Assembly (NCBI GenBank): GCA_001051155.2
Contig: JYIP02000001.1
Coordinates: forward strand, 4,898,001-4,962,000
Reading direction: 5' to 3'
Length of the DNA: 64,000 nucleotides
From: Chrysoporthe austroafricana
Lineage: Eukaryota; Ascomycota; Sordariomycetes; Diaporthales; Cryphonectriaceae
Positions 55,501 to 64,000 of the stretch are shown here, piece by piece. A program made the position numbers and the translations under genes. Position 1 is the stretch's first letter. Each line of letters opens with the position of its first letter. The notes below the pieces were generated by a model. The model did not search any database. It was not told where the DNA came from and was given only the letters and a program-made list of their open reading frames with translations.

Positions 55501-55976
55501 CCTACTCGCAAGTGCCTACCGAACGTGGCAGCATGTGATGGGGGGCTGCTATCGAGGTGGTATATGCAGATAATCTTATCGTCTGCGCCGGAGGCAAGGT
55601 AGCGACCGTTAGGAGAGAATCGCACGGAGTGGATGGTGCCGAGATGGTGGCTCATGTGGCAGAGCTGGCGCGGCTTAGTGTAGGACTTGTCGTTGGAGTT
55701 GTAGATCGACTCGGTCGACCAGACCCGGACGTGTCCATCTAGACCAGTCTGTCAGAGGTGTTCGAAATCGGGGGGAGGAGACGATGCGCGCGCGCATACC
55801 TCCGCCAGCAGTCGCAAGCCTCGAGCCGTCGGGCGAGACATGGCAGCTGTAGACCTCGAAATCCTTCTGCTCGCCTGCATCGCATCCGGCCAAAACGTCA
55901 GCACGTCTCCGGTCCGGCGGGGTTCTGGGTGTTTCCTACCGCTATGGCTCAGCCAGGAAGGTTTGATGAGTTGCAT
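52551..55976 (-). CDS. HIR1: Histone chaperone subunit HIR1 (HIRA homolog)
   Basis: Five exons can be read: 55976-55940, 55874-55800, 55738-55520, 55461-52744 and 52669-52551. All phases close to 1055 residues. The start MQLIKPSWLSHSGEQKDFEV and the next exons form the first blades of a WD40 propeller (DGHVRVWS, GTIHSVRFSPNGRYLASGADDKII, HDNDVQDLAWSNDNSLLVSVGLDS, ASDDRTIKIFRF) that spans about 1-390. After a spacer with a KDKDKD repeat comes the HIRA B motif VTITKDGKKRVAPLLI (about 495-510), which binds Asf1. The C-terminal HIRA domain (WSAACEDGGIYVWTPAGRR, LPFL-type repeats, SYLERHTTTEFLLKGRAYTLQ) continues to the end. The HIR complex deposits H3-H4 independently of replication and represses histone genes outside S phase. 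The last exon adds an acidic tail. A housekeeping nuclear protein. Confidence 0.93.
54367..54402. repeat. Six CCTTGT tandem repeats in HIR1
   Basis: Six perfect hexamers encode a Lys-Asp repeat in the spacer between the WD40 propeller and the Asf1-binding motif of HIR1. The unit length keeps frame. Confidence 0.85.
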
Positions 55977-56907
55977 GATGTCGTATGCGATGAGGCAGCA
56001 GGACCATCATCGGTTGCGGGCGGGAGGTGTCGGCGGCCGATAGCTGTGTCAAGCCTGCATGCGAGAAGTGGTTTGTCGCGGGTCTGGCAATCGCGCCGCG
56101 CTTGGATCGCGACTCCAACAAAAGTTCCACGGCGGCAGGCTGACGCTCCCAGAGCTCATGCATGGCCCCAGGGCTGCGAGGCCCTGCCAGCCCCTGTCCA
56201 AGCTCCCCAAGGTCCCCCTAAGGCTGCCCGATTGGCCAGCCCGGAACAAGCTGCCCCCCGTCGTCTCACAACGTATGCTTGTACTGGGTACTCCGCAGTT
56301 CCTGAGCTCACATGTGTGCAGCTGGACCTGCATCTGGCTGACACAGCATGAAGATATGCGGCATTAAGTCACATTTGAAAACCTCACGGGCATGCTGCAA
56401 TTTCAAGGCTACAGTTTCAGAAGAGCGAAAGAACGTCGTAAGCAAGCGAGCGTATGTTCGTGGCCAAACGGCCCGGGAAAGGGAGGAGGGGGGAGGAAGC
56501 GCACTGCATGATGCACTCTCCCGCCTGGAAGAACGCAAGGGATGGAACGAGACTGCGAGGCCACGCGTGTCCAACCTATAAAATGATGCCAATCCCTCGT
56601 TGAGCTACTATATCTGCAATCAAGGTATCCTATACACAAACGTGTTGCCAAACCCAAGAACCGACAAGCAAGAGAACCAACCAGGCGACCCAGACCCTTC
56701 CCCAACGAACCAGGATATTAGACAGACCATGCGATTTCCACAAGGACACCAGAACGCAGATATATCCCTTCCTAGACCAAGCCACGGGGAGGGCAATGTT
56801 CGGATGAAAGCACGAACCCGGTGGTTGCGTTCGGAAACGGAACGGCAACCCCCCAGAGCCGGTCCGACCAGACAGACGAGACGTGATTCCTCAGATTGAA
56901 TCCAGTC
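55977..56907. other. Intergenic, HIR1 promoter region
   Basis: No gene was seen. The stretch includes the HIR1 upstream region and the 3' flank of the lysine-rich protein gene. Confidence 0.45.
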
Positions 56908-57431
56908 TCACTCGGCAGCCTTCTTGGCCTTAGGTTTCTTCTTTCATGGTATGTTAGCAGGCTGCCGTGCGCGGACAACAGCTTCGGGCAGCGCTCACCG
57001 TGGTGACCTTCTTGACCTTGGCCTCAACCTTCTTGACCACGGCCTTAGCCTGTATTGGGCATGTCGGTAAACAGGTCACGCATCACATGAACATGGCATG
57101 ATACGCCCAGGGCCCGGGGCAGGAACAACTCGCCGTCTTGGACAGAGACGTGTCGGCATCGGTAATCAGGTGTTCTTCTGTCCCAGCAGCACCCGTCCCC
57201 TCAAACCCCTCCGCGGCCTGGGCCTGAACCAGAGTGGGAGCGTACCTTCTTCGCGACACCGTTGCTCTTGGCGGGGCCCTTCTTCTTTGTGACGCCCGTG
57301 GGCTTCGCGCCGTCCTTCTTTGTAGACGTCTGCGCCTTGGGCTTGCGGCTAATAGCCGGCGCGGTGTCGACGGTCTGAAAGACGCGCGGCTTGGAGTTGC
57401 CGGTCGCGGATCGAGTGCCCTCTCGTGCCAT
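56908..57431 (-). CDS. Lysine-rich small basic protein
   Basis: Three exons can be read: 57431-57246, 57049-56999 and 56940-56908. All phases close to about 89 residues (the exon 3 acceptor could shift by 3 nt). The start MAREGTRSATGNSKPRVFQT leads to repeated KPKAQTSTKK, GVTKKKGPAKSNGVAKK and KAVVKKVEAKVKKV, ending KKPKAKKAAE. The Lys/Ala/Pro composition resembles the tails of linker histone H1 and some small nucleolar or chromatin proteins, but there is no globular H1 domain. A nuclear role is inferred from charge only. It has an unusually long upstream gap with CT-rich sequence near 57740-58080, typical of strongly expressed fungal promoters. Confidence 0.7.
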
Positions 57432-60212
57432 TATTACGGTTGAGTGTTGGGAACTTGGGGTCAACACATCAGCAACGCATATTCGAGAGCATTAACAGCA
57501 GGAGGATGTCCGGTCATGGTGTGCACGACAACTTGATCGTGTTGCGCGACACGAGAGAAGCCGCAGGTTGAGGTGGCCGCTATGCGACCAGAGATGTGGC
57601 AATCGACATCCAAGTCGCGTGCGGAGATGTTACGCGGGCAAGCTTACCTGGAGATAAAGCCGGGAATAATAAGGGATAAAATTGGAATATTCAGAAGACT
57701 GAACGGTCCGCGACACAGAACACAAACTTCGCGGCGGACGATACTGGCGGTGTGGCGGGGAGAGAAGAAGACGAAGTGAGAAGAGAGGAGGGGGACGAGG
57801 GGAGGTGGGAAGGAGGAGCCGCGATGCGAAACAAGAAAAACAATGTCCCAGATTGGAAGTGCAGTGGCAGGCTGGCAGGCTGGCAGGGCAGGACAGGGGC
57901 CAGTCAGGACTCAACACCACCTGCCCAGGCGAGTCGAATAGGGGGGTGCACAGCATGGACGACCAGAGAGTAGCAGTTGGTAAACACCCACACCCTGGCA
58001 ACAGCTGCCACACACCACCCCCCCATCTTCTGCTCCGTTTGGTTTTCTTCCCTTCAGTCATCCGTCTTATCTTCCCGCCCACTGGGCAGAGAGTATTCTG
58101 TGCGCTGGCCGGAGACGCCCTATCGATTTGGACGGGGCGGCGTCTGGCCGCGTCTCGCTGTTTGCCCCGTCCAGATCAACCCAACCCGTCCTGCTGCGCA
58201 CCGCTTTCTGTGTTTCAGGCAGATCTCCAAGCTGGTCGTTGTGCACGGCCGACAGCTGAGCTTCAGCTGCGACAGCCCAAGACTTGCGCCGCGCGATGTC
58301 TACCGGAGCACGCACGTCTAGGCCGAGGGCCTACTTACGACTTTCACAATTTTCTTCACGTGTACACATGGTAGTGCGCCGCCCTGCATGGCGTGTCCAA
58401 CATGTTTCTCCGCCGAGCGCCTCCTCTCCTCAGACGCGTCCCGATCTCCATGCGGTGTTGGGCGGTGACGGGGCGCGAGGAAGGTCTTCCCCGGCCCAGA
58501 GTGCGATATGTCTCATTTAGGAAACTCAGTCAAAGAAGAACATGAGGGCGATCCCAGGGCCCTACGCCACGTGGCGCACGACGCTGGTTAGAGATCTGGT
58601 GGGGTGCAGTGGGCCTGAACTGCTGGTCCTGGCACCGTCAGGTTGCACTGATTCCTGCGCTAAACCCCACAAGCCGGCGCCTGACAGCTGAGGCTATTCA
58701 GGCCACCCCTGGCAGTCAAACAGTCAAACGCCCTGCTGCGTGGAAATTGGGACTACGGTTGGGGATTGCACAACCTCAGCACTGCCTGTGCATCTGACGA
58801 AGACGGATCGACAAATGCTGGCCACCTATCCCGCCAGTGATGTGGTCGCAATCTGCTTTGGAGAATTATCAGAGGAACTAGCTAGGTAGCCTCACGGCAA
58901 GATGTATTAGCGTGTAGGAGGCTAAGACCTGTCTGTCAAGGTAACTGGCACTTTCACCCAAGTATTATGGATTAAAAGAAAAAAGAAAAAAGGTATAGAA
59001 AACCAAATAAAGAATAACGTCTTATCACTAAGCATCTGTGTACCGCCACATTTTTCATCTCCAAGACCCTCATACCTCCGGTCCCCCAGCGCTCTGGACG
59101 CCACGCCCCCGCATGTCTTCCATAGCCTTGAGCCCACTGCATCTTCAGCCGATAACTATAGTCTGGGCTCCCTGAGAGCATCACCACCCACGAGCGAAAG
59201 GCTCTGGCAGGCATCACCGAGGCGATGATCATGTGGAGCCTGCGGAACCCGCGTCCGCGGCAGAGGCTTGTCAGGGGGGGTCACTGAGCTCGCTACCTGC
59301 GGGGTGCCCATCCCAGGCGTCGACTTATTATGGTCCGCCGTCGCGAGAGAACTTCTCCAGAGCCTTGCGACGTGGTCTCCCCCGGCTGGGGGCCCGCGGA
59401 GAAGAAGGAAAGAGGGAAAAAAAAAAAAAAAAAAAAAAAANTAGGGGGGGGGGGGGGGCGGAGGGACGGGGGGAGGAAAAAGAGAAGGGAGGGAGGGTAG
59501 AGGAAAAAGAAGAGAAAAAGGGAGCATGAGACTGAGAAGAGACGGAGAGACTCCCAGAGGGCTGGGGGGAGGGCCCCCCCGGAAGGGGGACCGGGGGAAA
59601 AAAGGAAAAAAGAAAAAAAAAAAAAAAAAAAAAAAAAGATGAGTCCCTCTGGGGATGCGACGAGGTGGTCCGCTCCGCGGAGCGCCTGAAAGCCTTATCA
59701 CGGGAAAAATAAGTTAACAGCCACCAGAGTGGTGGAGTCACTAATGCGAGCCTACCACGGCAAGGCGCGTCATGGAAAGATCGTCCCGCCACAGGGAGGC
59801 GATTTGTCTATTCGAAGAATCCAGGGAGGGATCCATCGTGACGAGGTCCACATCAGGACTGACGCTCAGGTTCTTACGAGGAGCTCGGAAGTGGCCAGTC
59901 AATTACACGGCGGTCAGCGCTAGAAGTGTCACAATGCATCGCCAAGAGTTCAGGCAGCTTATCAAGAACAATCGGGGTTACCAGTCATCGTTTCCCTAGA
60001 GAATCCGGCGGGTACAGTATAAAACAGAAGAGGCCGGCCGCCTTATCATCGCTTGACGTGTCTCCTGTAACCCCCCTCCGTCCGTTCTGTCCTTCCACCC
60101 CAGGTGAAAGAAAAAAAAATACTTATTATCTCCATGTCCTCGAGGGCCCCCCAGAGTCCAGAATCATACACGACATGTGACACACCAGCCTGCCCTAGCC
60201 CTCCCAGCCCTT
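57432..60212. other. Intergenic with low-complexity region
   Basis: No gene supported in 2.8 kb. Begins with CT-rich promoter-like sequence of the small basic protein gene. 59411-59640 contains long A and G runs and an ambiguous base (separate entry). Confidence 0.5.
59411..59640. other. Homopolymer-rich stretch with one ambiguous base
   Basis: Runs of more than 20 A, an N at 59441, a run of G, purine-only sequence, and a second long A run make one strand almost entirely purine. The N and the long runs suggest a local sequencing or assembly problem, or a contig join. Any frame passing through here, including Phe/Lys-rich ones, is not credible. Confidence 0.85.
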
Positions 60213-61787
60213 CTAGGTAGGGAAGTCGAGGTGCTGGCCGGGCGGCATGGGGTAGTTCATCCAGTTCTTGTCCCCCGTTCTCGCCTCCTGGTTGATCAGC
60301 TGCATCTCGCGCACGGCGCAGAACATGCCGCTGCGGCCCGTCCGGTTGACCAGCTCCCAGTGGTCCTGCCGCCAGACCTCCTCGACGAAGGGCTCGCCCT
60401 CCTGCACCTCGCGGTAGGGGTTGTTCCGCGGCAGGCCGGCGAAGTAGGAGACGACGCGGTGCGGGACGGCGAAGAGGCGCTCCCAGCGCTTGACGCGGTG
60501 CAGCCACGTGAGCACCGAGTCCTGGTACGCGACGCGCACGTACGGGTTGACGAAGGTGCCCTGGTCAGCCGCGCCGTCCTTGCGCGCGGCGGTCGACACG
60601 TCCGCGAGGAAGAGGCAGCACTCGCAGGCGTCGAAGAAGACCTCGGGCTCGTACCGGAACCGCACCGGCGCCTCGACGGGGGCCGGGCGGTCGGGGTCGA
60701 TGACGTGGGCGCCGATGTCCTGGAACGTCGGCGTGGGCAGGTCCGCGCGCAGGTTCTGCACGTACCGGGCCTGCATGGCGACCATGCCGCTCCAGCAGCC
60801 CGACACCCGCACGGCGTCCTTCTGGCTGAGCATGTCGTCGCGGGAGTAGCCGTGCCCGGCCGTCGAGAAAATCGGGAAGATGGGCACGCCGTTAGAGTAC
60901 CCCTCCGCGTCCCTCTGGGCGTAGAGGTCGTAGAACTTGAACGGGTTGTCGTAGTCGAGCGCGCAGGCGCTCAAGTAGTGCGCACGGCCGTCATCGCCGA
61001 CGTTGGTGCTGAAGAGCAGCTGGGCGGCGTCGACAGTGCGGAAGAGGACGTCGTTGAGGAAGAGCACCCGGTCGAACTCGACGATGCCGTCGTCCGCGCG
61101 GAAGCGGTCGAGGGGCCGCAGGGCGCGGTTGCGGACCTCGGAGAGGTAGGACAGGCGCTTCATGCGCTCGGTGCCGTCGGGCAGACTCACGTTGGCGAAG
61201 CCCTCGAGGGAGACGTCGTGGTCGAAGACGATCTCGTGCCGGCAGGGGACGCGCTGCTTGAACTCCTCGAGGGGCGCCTCGCCCAGCGGGCTGTCGTTCT
61301 CGTAGATGGAGAGGAAGGTGTTCTCGGGGCCCAGCATTTGGATGAGCTCCAGCACCTGCTCGCCCCACCGCCCGCCGGCTAGGTGGCCCCCCTTGTCGTA
61401 CAGGCTGACGGATATGAAGACCTTCTCTTGCAGGGGGTTCGCGCACCCGGGCGCGGCGTCGGGCCCCTCACATGCTGCCTCGCGCTCGCGGTAGTGGGGT
61501 GGCAGCCGCGTGTAGGAGGGGATGAGGATCGGCGTTGCGATGAGGACGACGACTAGAAATATTATGATGTACTTGGCGGCGATGAGGATGGTCATCAGGG
61601 GGTTTCGGAGGACGTTGCGGCGCAGGACGCGCGGCCTGGAGCACAGCCATGATCGCAGCCGTCTCAGCAGGGGGAGTCGCTCTGTCCTGGGAGGCTTGAG
61701 GGTGTACTCGTCGATGTCACCGTCGCTAGATCGGCCGTCGAGGGCGAGGAAGGCGACGCGCTCCTCGTCGGAGGCGCGAGGGCTCAT
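60213..61787 (-). CDS. CAP59-type mannosyltransferase (GT69)
   Basis: The single-exon frame from the ATG at 61787 gives 524 residues. A short acidic cytoplasmic N-terminus and a basic stretch precede one signal-anchor helix (about 64-90, MTILIAAKYIIIFLVVVLI), as in type II Golgi enzymes. The catalytic part has VFISVSLYDKGG, NTFLSIYENDSPLG, LSYLSEVRNRALRPL, FDRVLFLNDVLF and CALDYDNPFKFYDLYAQRD, then SGCWSGMVAM and RYEPEVFFDACECCLF. These match the CAP59/CMT1 family of alpha-1,3-mannosyltransferases, which elongate mannose chains from GDP-mannose, likely in the Golgi. A longer open frame to 62129 has Arg/Pro-rich noise before this ATG and is not used. Conserved across ascomycetes and probably a housekeeping wall/glycan enzyme. 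Confidence 0.9.
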   Translation of the reverse strand: MSPRASDEERVAFLALDGRSSDGDIDEYTLKPPRTERLPLLRRLRSWLCSRPRVLRRNVLRNPLMTILIAAKYIIIFLVVVLIATPILIPSYTRLPPHYREREAACEGPDAAPGCANPLQEKVFISVSLYDKGGHLAGGRWGEQVLELIQMLGPENTFLSIYENDSPLGEAPLEEFKQRVPCRHEIVFDHDVSLEGFANVSLPDGTERMKRLSYLSEVRNRALRPLDRFRADDGIVEFDRVLFLNDVLFRTVDAAQLLFSTNVGDDGRAHYLSACALDYDNPFKFYDLYAQRDAEGYSNGVPIFPIFSTAGHGYSRDDMLSQKDAVRVSGCWSGMVAMQARYVQNLRADLPTPTFQDIGAHVIDPDRPAPVEAPVRFRYEPEVFFDACECCLFLADVSTAARKDGAADQGTFVNPYVRVAYQDSVLTWLHRVKRWERLFAVPHRVVSYFAGLPRNNPYREVQEGEPFVEEVWRQDHWELVNRTGRSGMFCAVREMQLINQEARTGDKNWMNYPMPPGQHLDFPT

Positions 61788-64000
61788 GGTGCCTGTGCGG
61801 TCGTACGCAGGAGAGATGGGCGGCTGGATGGCGAACAGAGCGGGACGAACATGACGGTCGGGCGAAGAGAACTGGGAGGACAGCTGGTGAACAAGGAGGC
61901 TCGGCCGGTGTGTGGCACGGTGGCACGGCGGGGCGAGGGCTTGGTGTCTTGACCGACGGACAGTCGCGAGCAGCAGTAGCCCTGTGCTTGTTGGAGGAGG
62001 AGGGGCGGCGGGACGGCGGGTGGGATGGTTACGTACGTGTGCGCGGGAGCGATGGTGAGAAGCTCTCACAGCTAATCGGAACAGGGCTGGCTCCCGCCTG
62101 GGCAGGGGAAGAAGAGAAGGCACATGCAAGCGCGGCGGGACGGCAGATGAAATTGAGAGGGACGTCGACCGCCTAGTCGCTGCGCTTGTTCCCCACGACA
62201 GTCTGTGTCTGCGGTGCTTTTCTTTTTTTCAGCGCTAGCCCCCCGGCCCCTTTCTACTTAAAATTATCTTAGCTCCCAATCTCCCCCGAGACGGCCGCCG
62301 TCGGGTCGTAGCGACAGGCCGGGGGGCGATTCCCATGGGCGCCCACAGCCAAGGGCAGGGCGATGACGAGGCCTGCAGCCCAACACATGCAGGTGGTATG
62401 GGTGTGGTCTGCCATGGTGCTAGGCCCCATCGGGACGCCTACTAAGTATAGGTCTCCCCAGGGCAGCCAGCAGACTCCCACAGTTCCCCTCGACGTGGCC
62501 TTCTCTGGTTATGCTGCCAAGGTCCTGCTGCACGTCTACAGCCTGCCGGCGCTGCAACGAGAGTATTCGTCGAGCTGTCGTCAGCATGTAGCTCGTTCCA
62601 TCGTCCTCCACAGAGTATCAGGCGGGCGCACCCCCCGGCTAGGCGGCAACAGGGCTAGCTGGGATCCGTCAAGGGGTCGCTGGGGTGTCCCTGGGCATCG
62701 CTGCAGCGCCTTGAGTGCGCTGGAACGTGGCCCCAGGGCCCCAACACCGCCTATCGCAATAAGCCGCTCTCAGTACTGAGTAGTCGGCGGGCCTCATCTG
62801 AAACCTTTTACTGAGTGATTCCACGTAGCCTCGTGCCACCTCCGCGCCCACAGGCAAGGCTGCACTTGCACCAGATGCACACCAACGCTGCGGTGCTACA
62901 CAGAGACACTCGCCGGCCACGTCTGGCTGGGCCCGCAGGCATCCCTGGGCGCCTCTCAGCCACGCACTCCACGGCCCGCTGCAGGTGCCGTGGAAGTCTA
63001 GCCAAGAAGTGGCCATGACGTCGCACTGCATGTCTTGGCCGCAGCCGCACTTAGGAATCCTCCGACTTCCGACCTCACCTCTCTTCCTCTCTTCCTTGTT
63101 GGGGAGGGGGGCCTCGCTTCGAGGCACAGGTGGCCGTGGTGTGCGTCACGTGATATCTTGGGGACCTGTTGGGCTCTCCTTGAACTTCCACTGTGGAAAA
63201 CGCGGGAGGTAAGTCTATTGCTACCCAACGACATTTCTCCACTCAACCTGGTTGCCTCGCGAATTGCCTGGGTCGTATCATGTTCATATATACCTCCTGA
63301 AAGAAATAGAAATGTTACTAGTAGCCGACTTTGACATCGAGGAAAAAACAAAGTGGAACAACAGGTCCAAGTATTATTCGACCGTCTTTGGAGAACAAAG
63401 CATAAGCTACGGGCAGGGTGCGTAAGGAAGTTTGCGCAACTGTGCACAGCAGGGCGGGGGTTGAACAGCATGCGACTGCACATGGATTTCTTCCAGATCA
63501 ACTCAGAACCAAACTTCAAGCATACCTTTTCTCATCCTATATTGCCGTATAGGAATGAAACAGAGAGTATCTAAGCCTTATAAGTCGAACGCAACCACGA
63601 CACAGCTGACACCTTTAGCAACAAATAGCAACGTGTATTGCCACCTAGACATGAAGTCAAAGACAGCCCGCTGTACTTGCTTTAGGTCAGAAACACAGGG
63701 ATTGGAAGCGCGGCATGTCCAAGGACTTCACTAGAGCCTTCATGTGGATCATCGGAACCCTTATAGTAACCACTTTATCTCCGCAAGAAGGCGAAGAGCA
63801 TCAGGTCGGGAATGAGGAACGAGAAGAGTAGAGGAGAGCACAAAGGAGGGGAGAGCGATGATAAGTCGTGGGGGACCACAACCGGGGGTCCTGATATACT
63901 AGTGCCTAGACGCAGAGGTCGGGGTCAGCATTTGACGATCTAATGTCTACGACTGACTGCAAGGCAGATTCTAATGAGTCTCTCGACTAGCCTTGATCAT
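61788..64000. other. Intergenic to window end, no gene supported
   Basis: GC-rich sequence to about 62200 includes the GT69 upstream region. The palindrome CTCAGTACTGAG lies at 62769-62780. Frames from 62280 to 63570 lack motifs. A downstream or upstream gene may begin outside the window. Confidence 0.45.

Noticed and set aside
59156..59792. Phe-rich or Lys-rich open frames over the homopolymer tract
   Set aside because: They run through an N and long A/G runs, so the translation is an artefact of low-complexity sequence.
60177..61382. A 401-codon open frame on the plus strand
   Set aside because: Antisense of the CAP59-type mannosyltransferase gene and of biased composition. The minus-strand protein has the conserved motifs.
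61788..62129. 114-residue N-terminal extension of the mannosyltransferase frame
   Set aside because: Arg/Pro/His-rich sequence without conservation pattern. The ATG at 61787 gives the normal type II membrane topology.

Overview
The window reads as nuclear DNA of a filamentous ascomycete (Pezizomycotina). The support is short GT...CTNAC...AG introns of about 50-170 nt and gene families typical of that group: HET-domain proteins, DUF3176, the Pth11-like fungal rhodopsin domain, LaeA-like methyltransferases, an AA9 polysaccharide monooxygenase, DUF6590, a GT69/CAP59 mannosyltransferase and a HIRA-type HIR1 protein. No rRNA, tRNA, CRISPR array or intact transposon was recognised. All exon structures were read by eye from splice motifs and frame continuity. 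Where all phases close, this is stated.

Left part (1-33 kb) is accessory in character, with long gene-poor gaps. It holds the N-terminal end of a DUF3176 membrane protein cut by the window edge, a frameshifted HET-domain relic, a carboxylesterase interrupted by one in-frame TAG, a small secreted protein, a PD-(D/E)XK-nuclease-like protein, an eight-exon alcohol oxidase (GMC family), and an unknown membrane protein next to a divergent pair of large paralogous HET-type proteins. Further right come a seven-transmembrane rhodopsin-domain protein, a second unknown membrane protein, a Ser/Thr-rich single-pass surface protein with a probable frameshift, and a LaeA-like methyltransferase. HET proteins, receptor-like membrane proteins and a sensor-like surface protein within 30 kb suggest a non-self or surface-perception neighbourhood, but this is inference.

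Middle part (34-44 kb) has an SNM1/Artemis-type DNA repair nuclease (eight exons, all phases closing), a GH43 glycosidase, a 67-residue acidic protein, then a gap of nearly 4 kb containing an 83-bp fold-back palindrome, then an AA9 lytic polysaccharide monooxygenase with an Ala/Ser-rich tail. The GH43 and AA9 genes are plant-cell-wall degrading functions.

Right part (45-64 kb) contains a decayed response-regulator receiver domain, a DUF6590 protein, a berberine-bridge-type FAD oxidase with both covalent-flavin residues, the chromatin assembly subunit HIR1, a lysine-rich small basic protein, a low-complexity stretch with one ambiguous base, and a CAP59-type mannosyltransferase. HIR1 and the mannosyltransferase look like housekeeping genes.

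The strongest candidate for something not well described is the head-to-head HET paralog pair at 17.5-22.8 kb with its adjacent membrane protein at 15.8-17.3 kb. The HET copies share a diverged core in which the usual AW-x-x-QE motif has lost its Gln.
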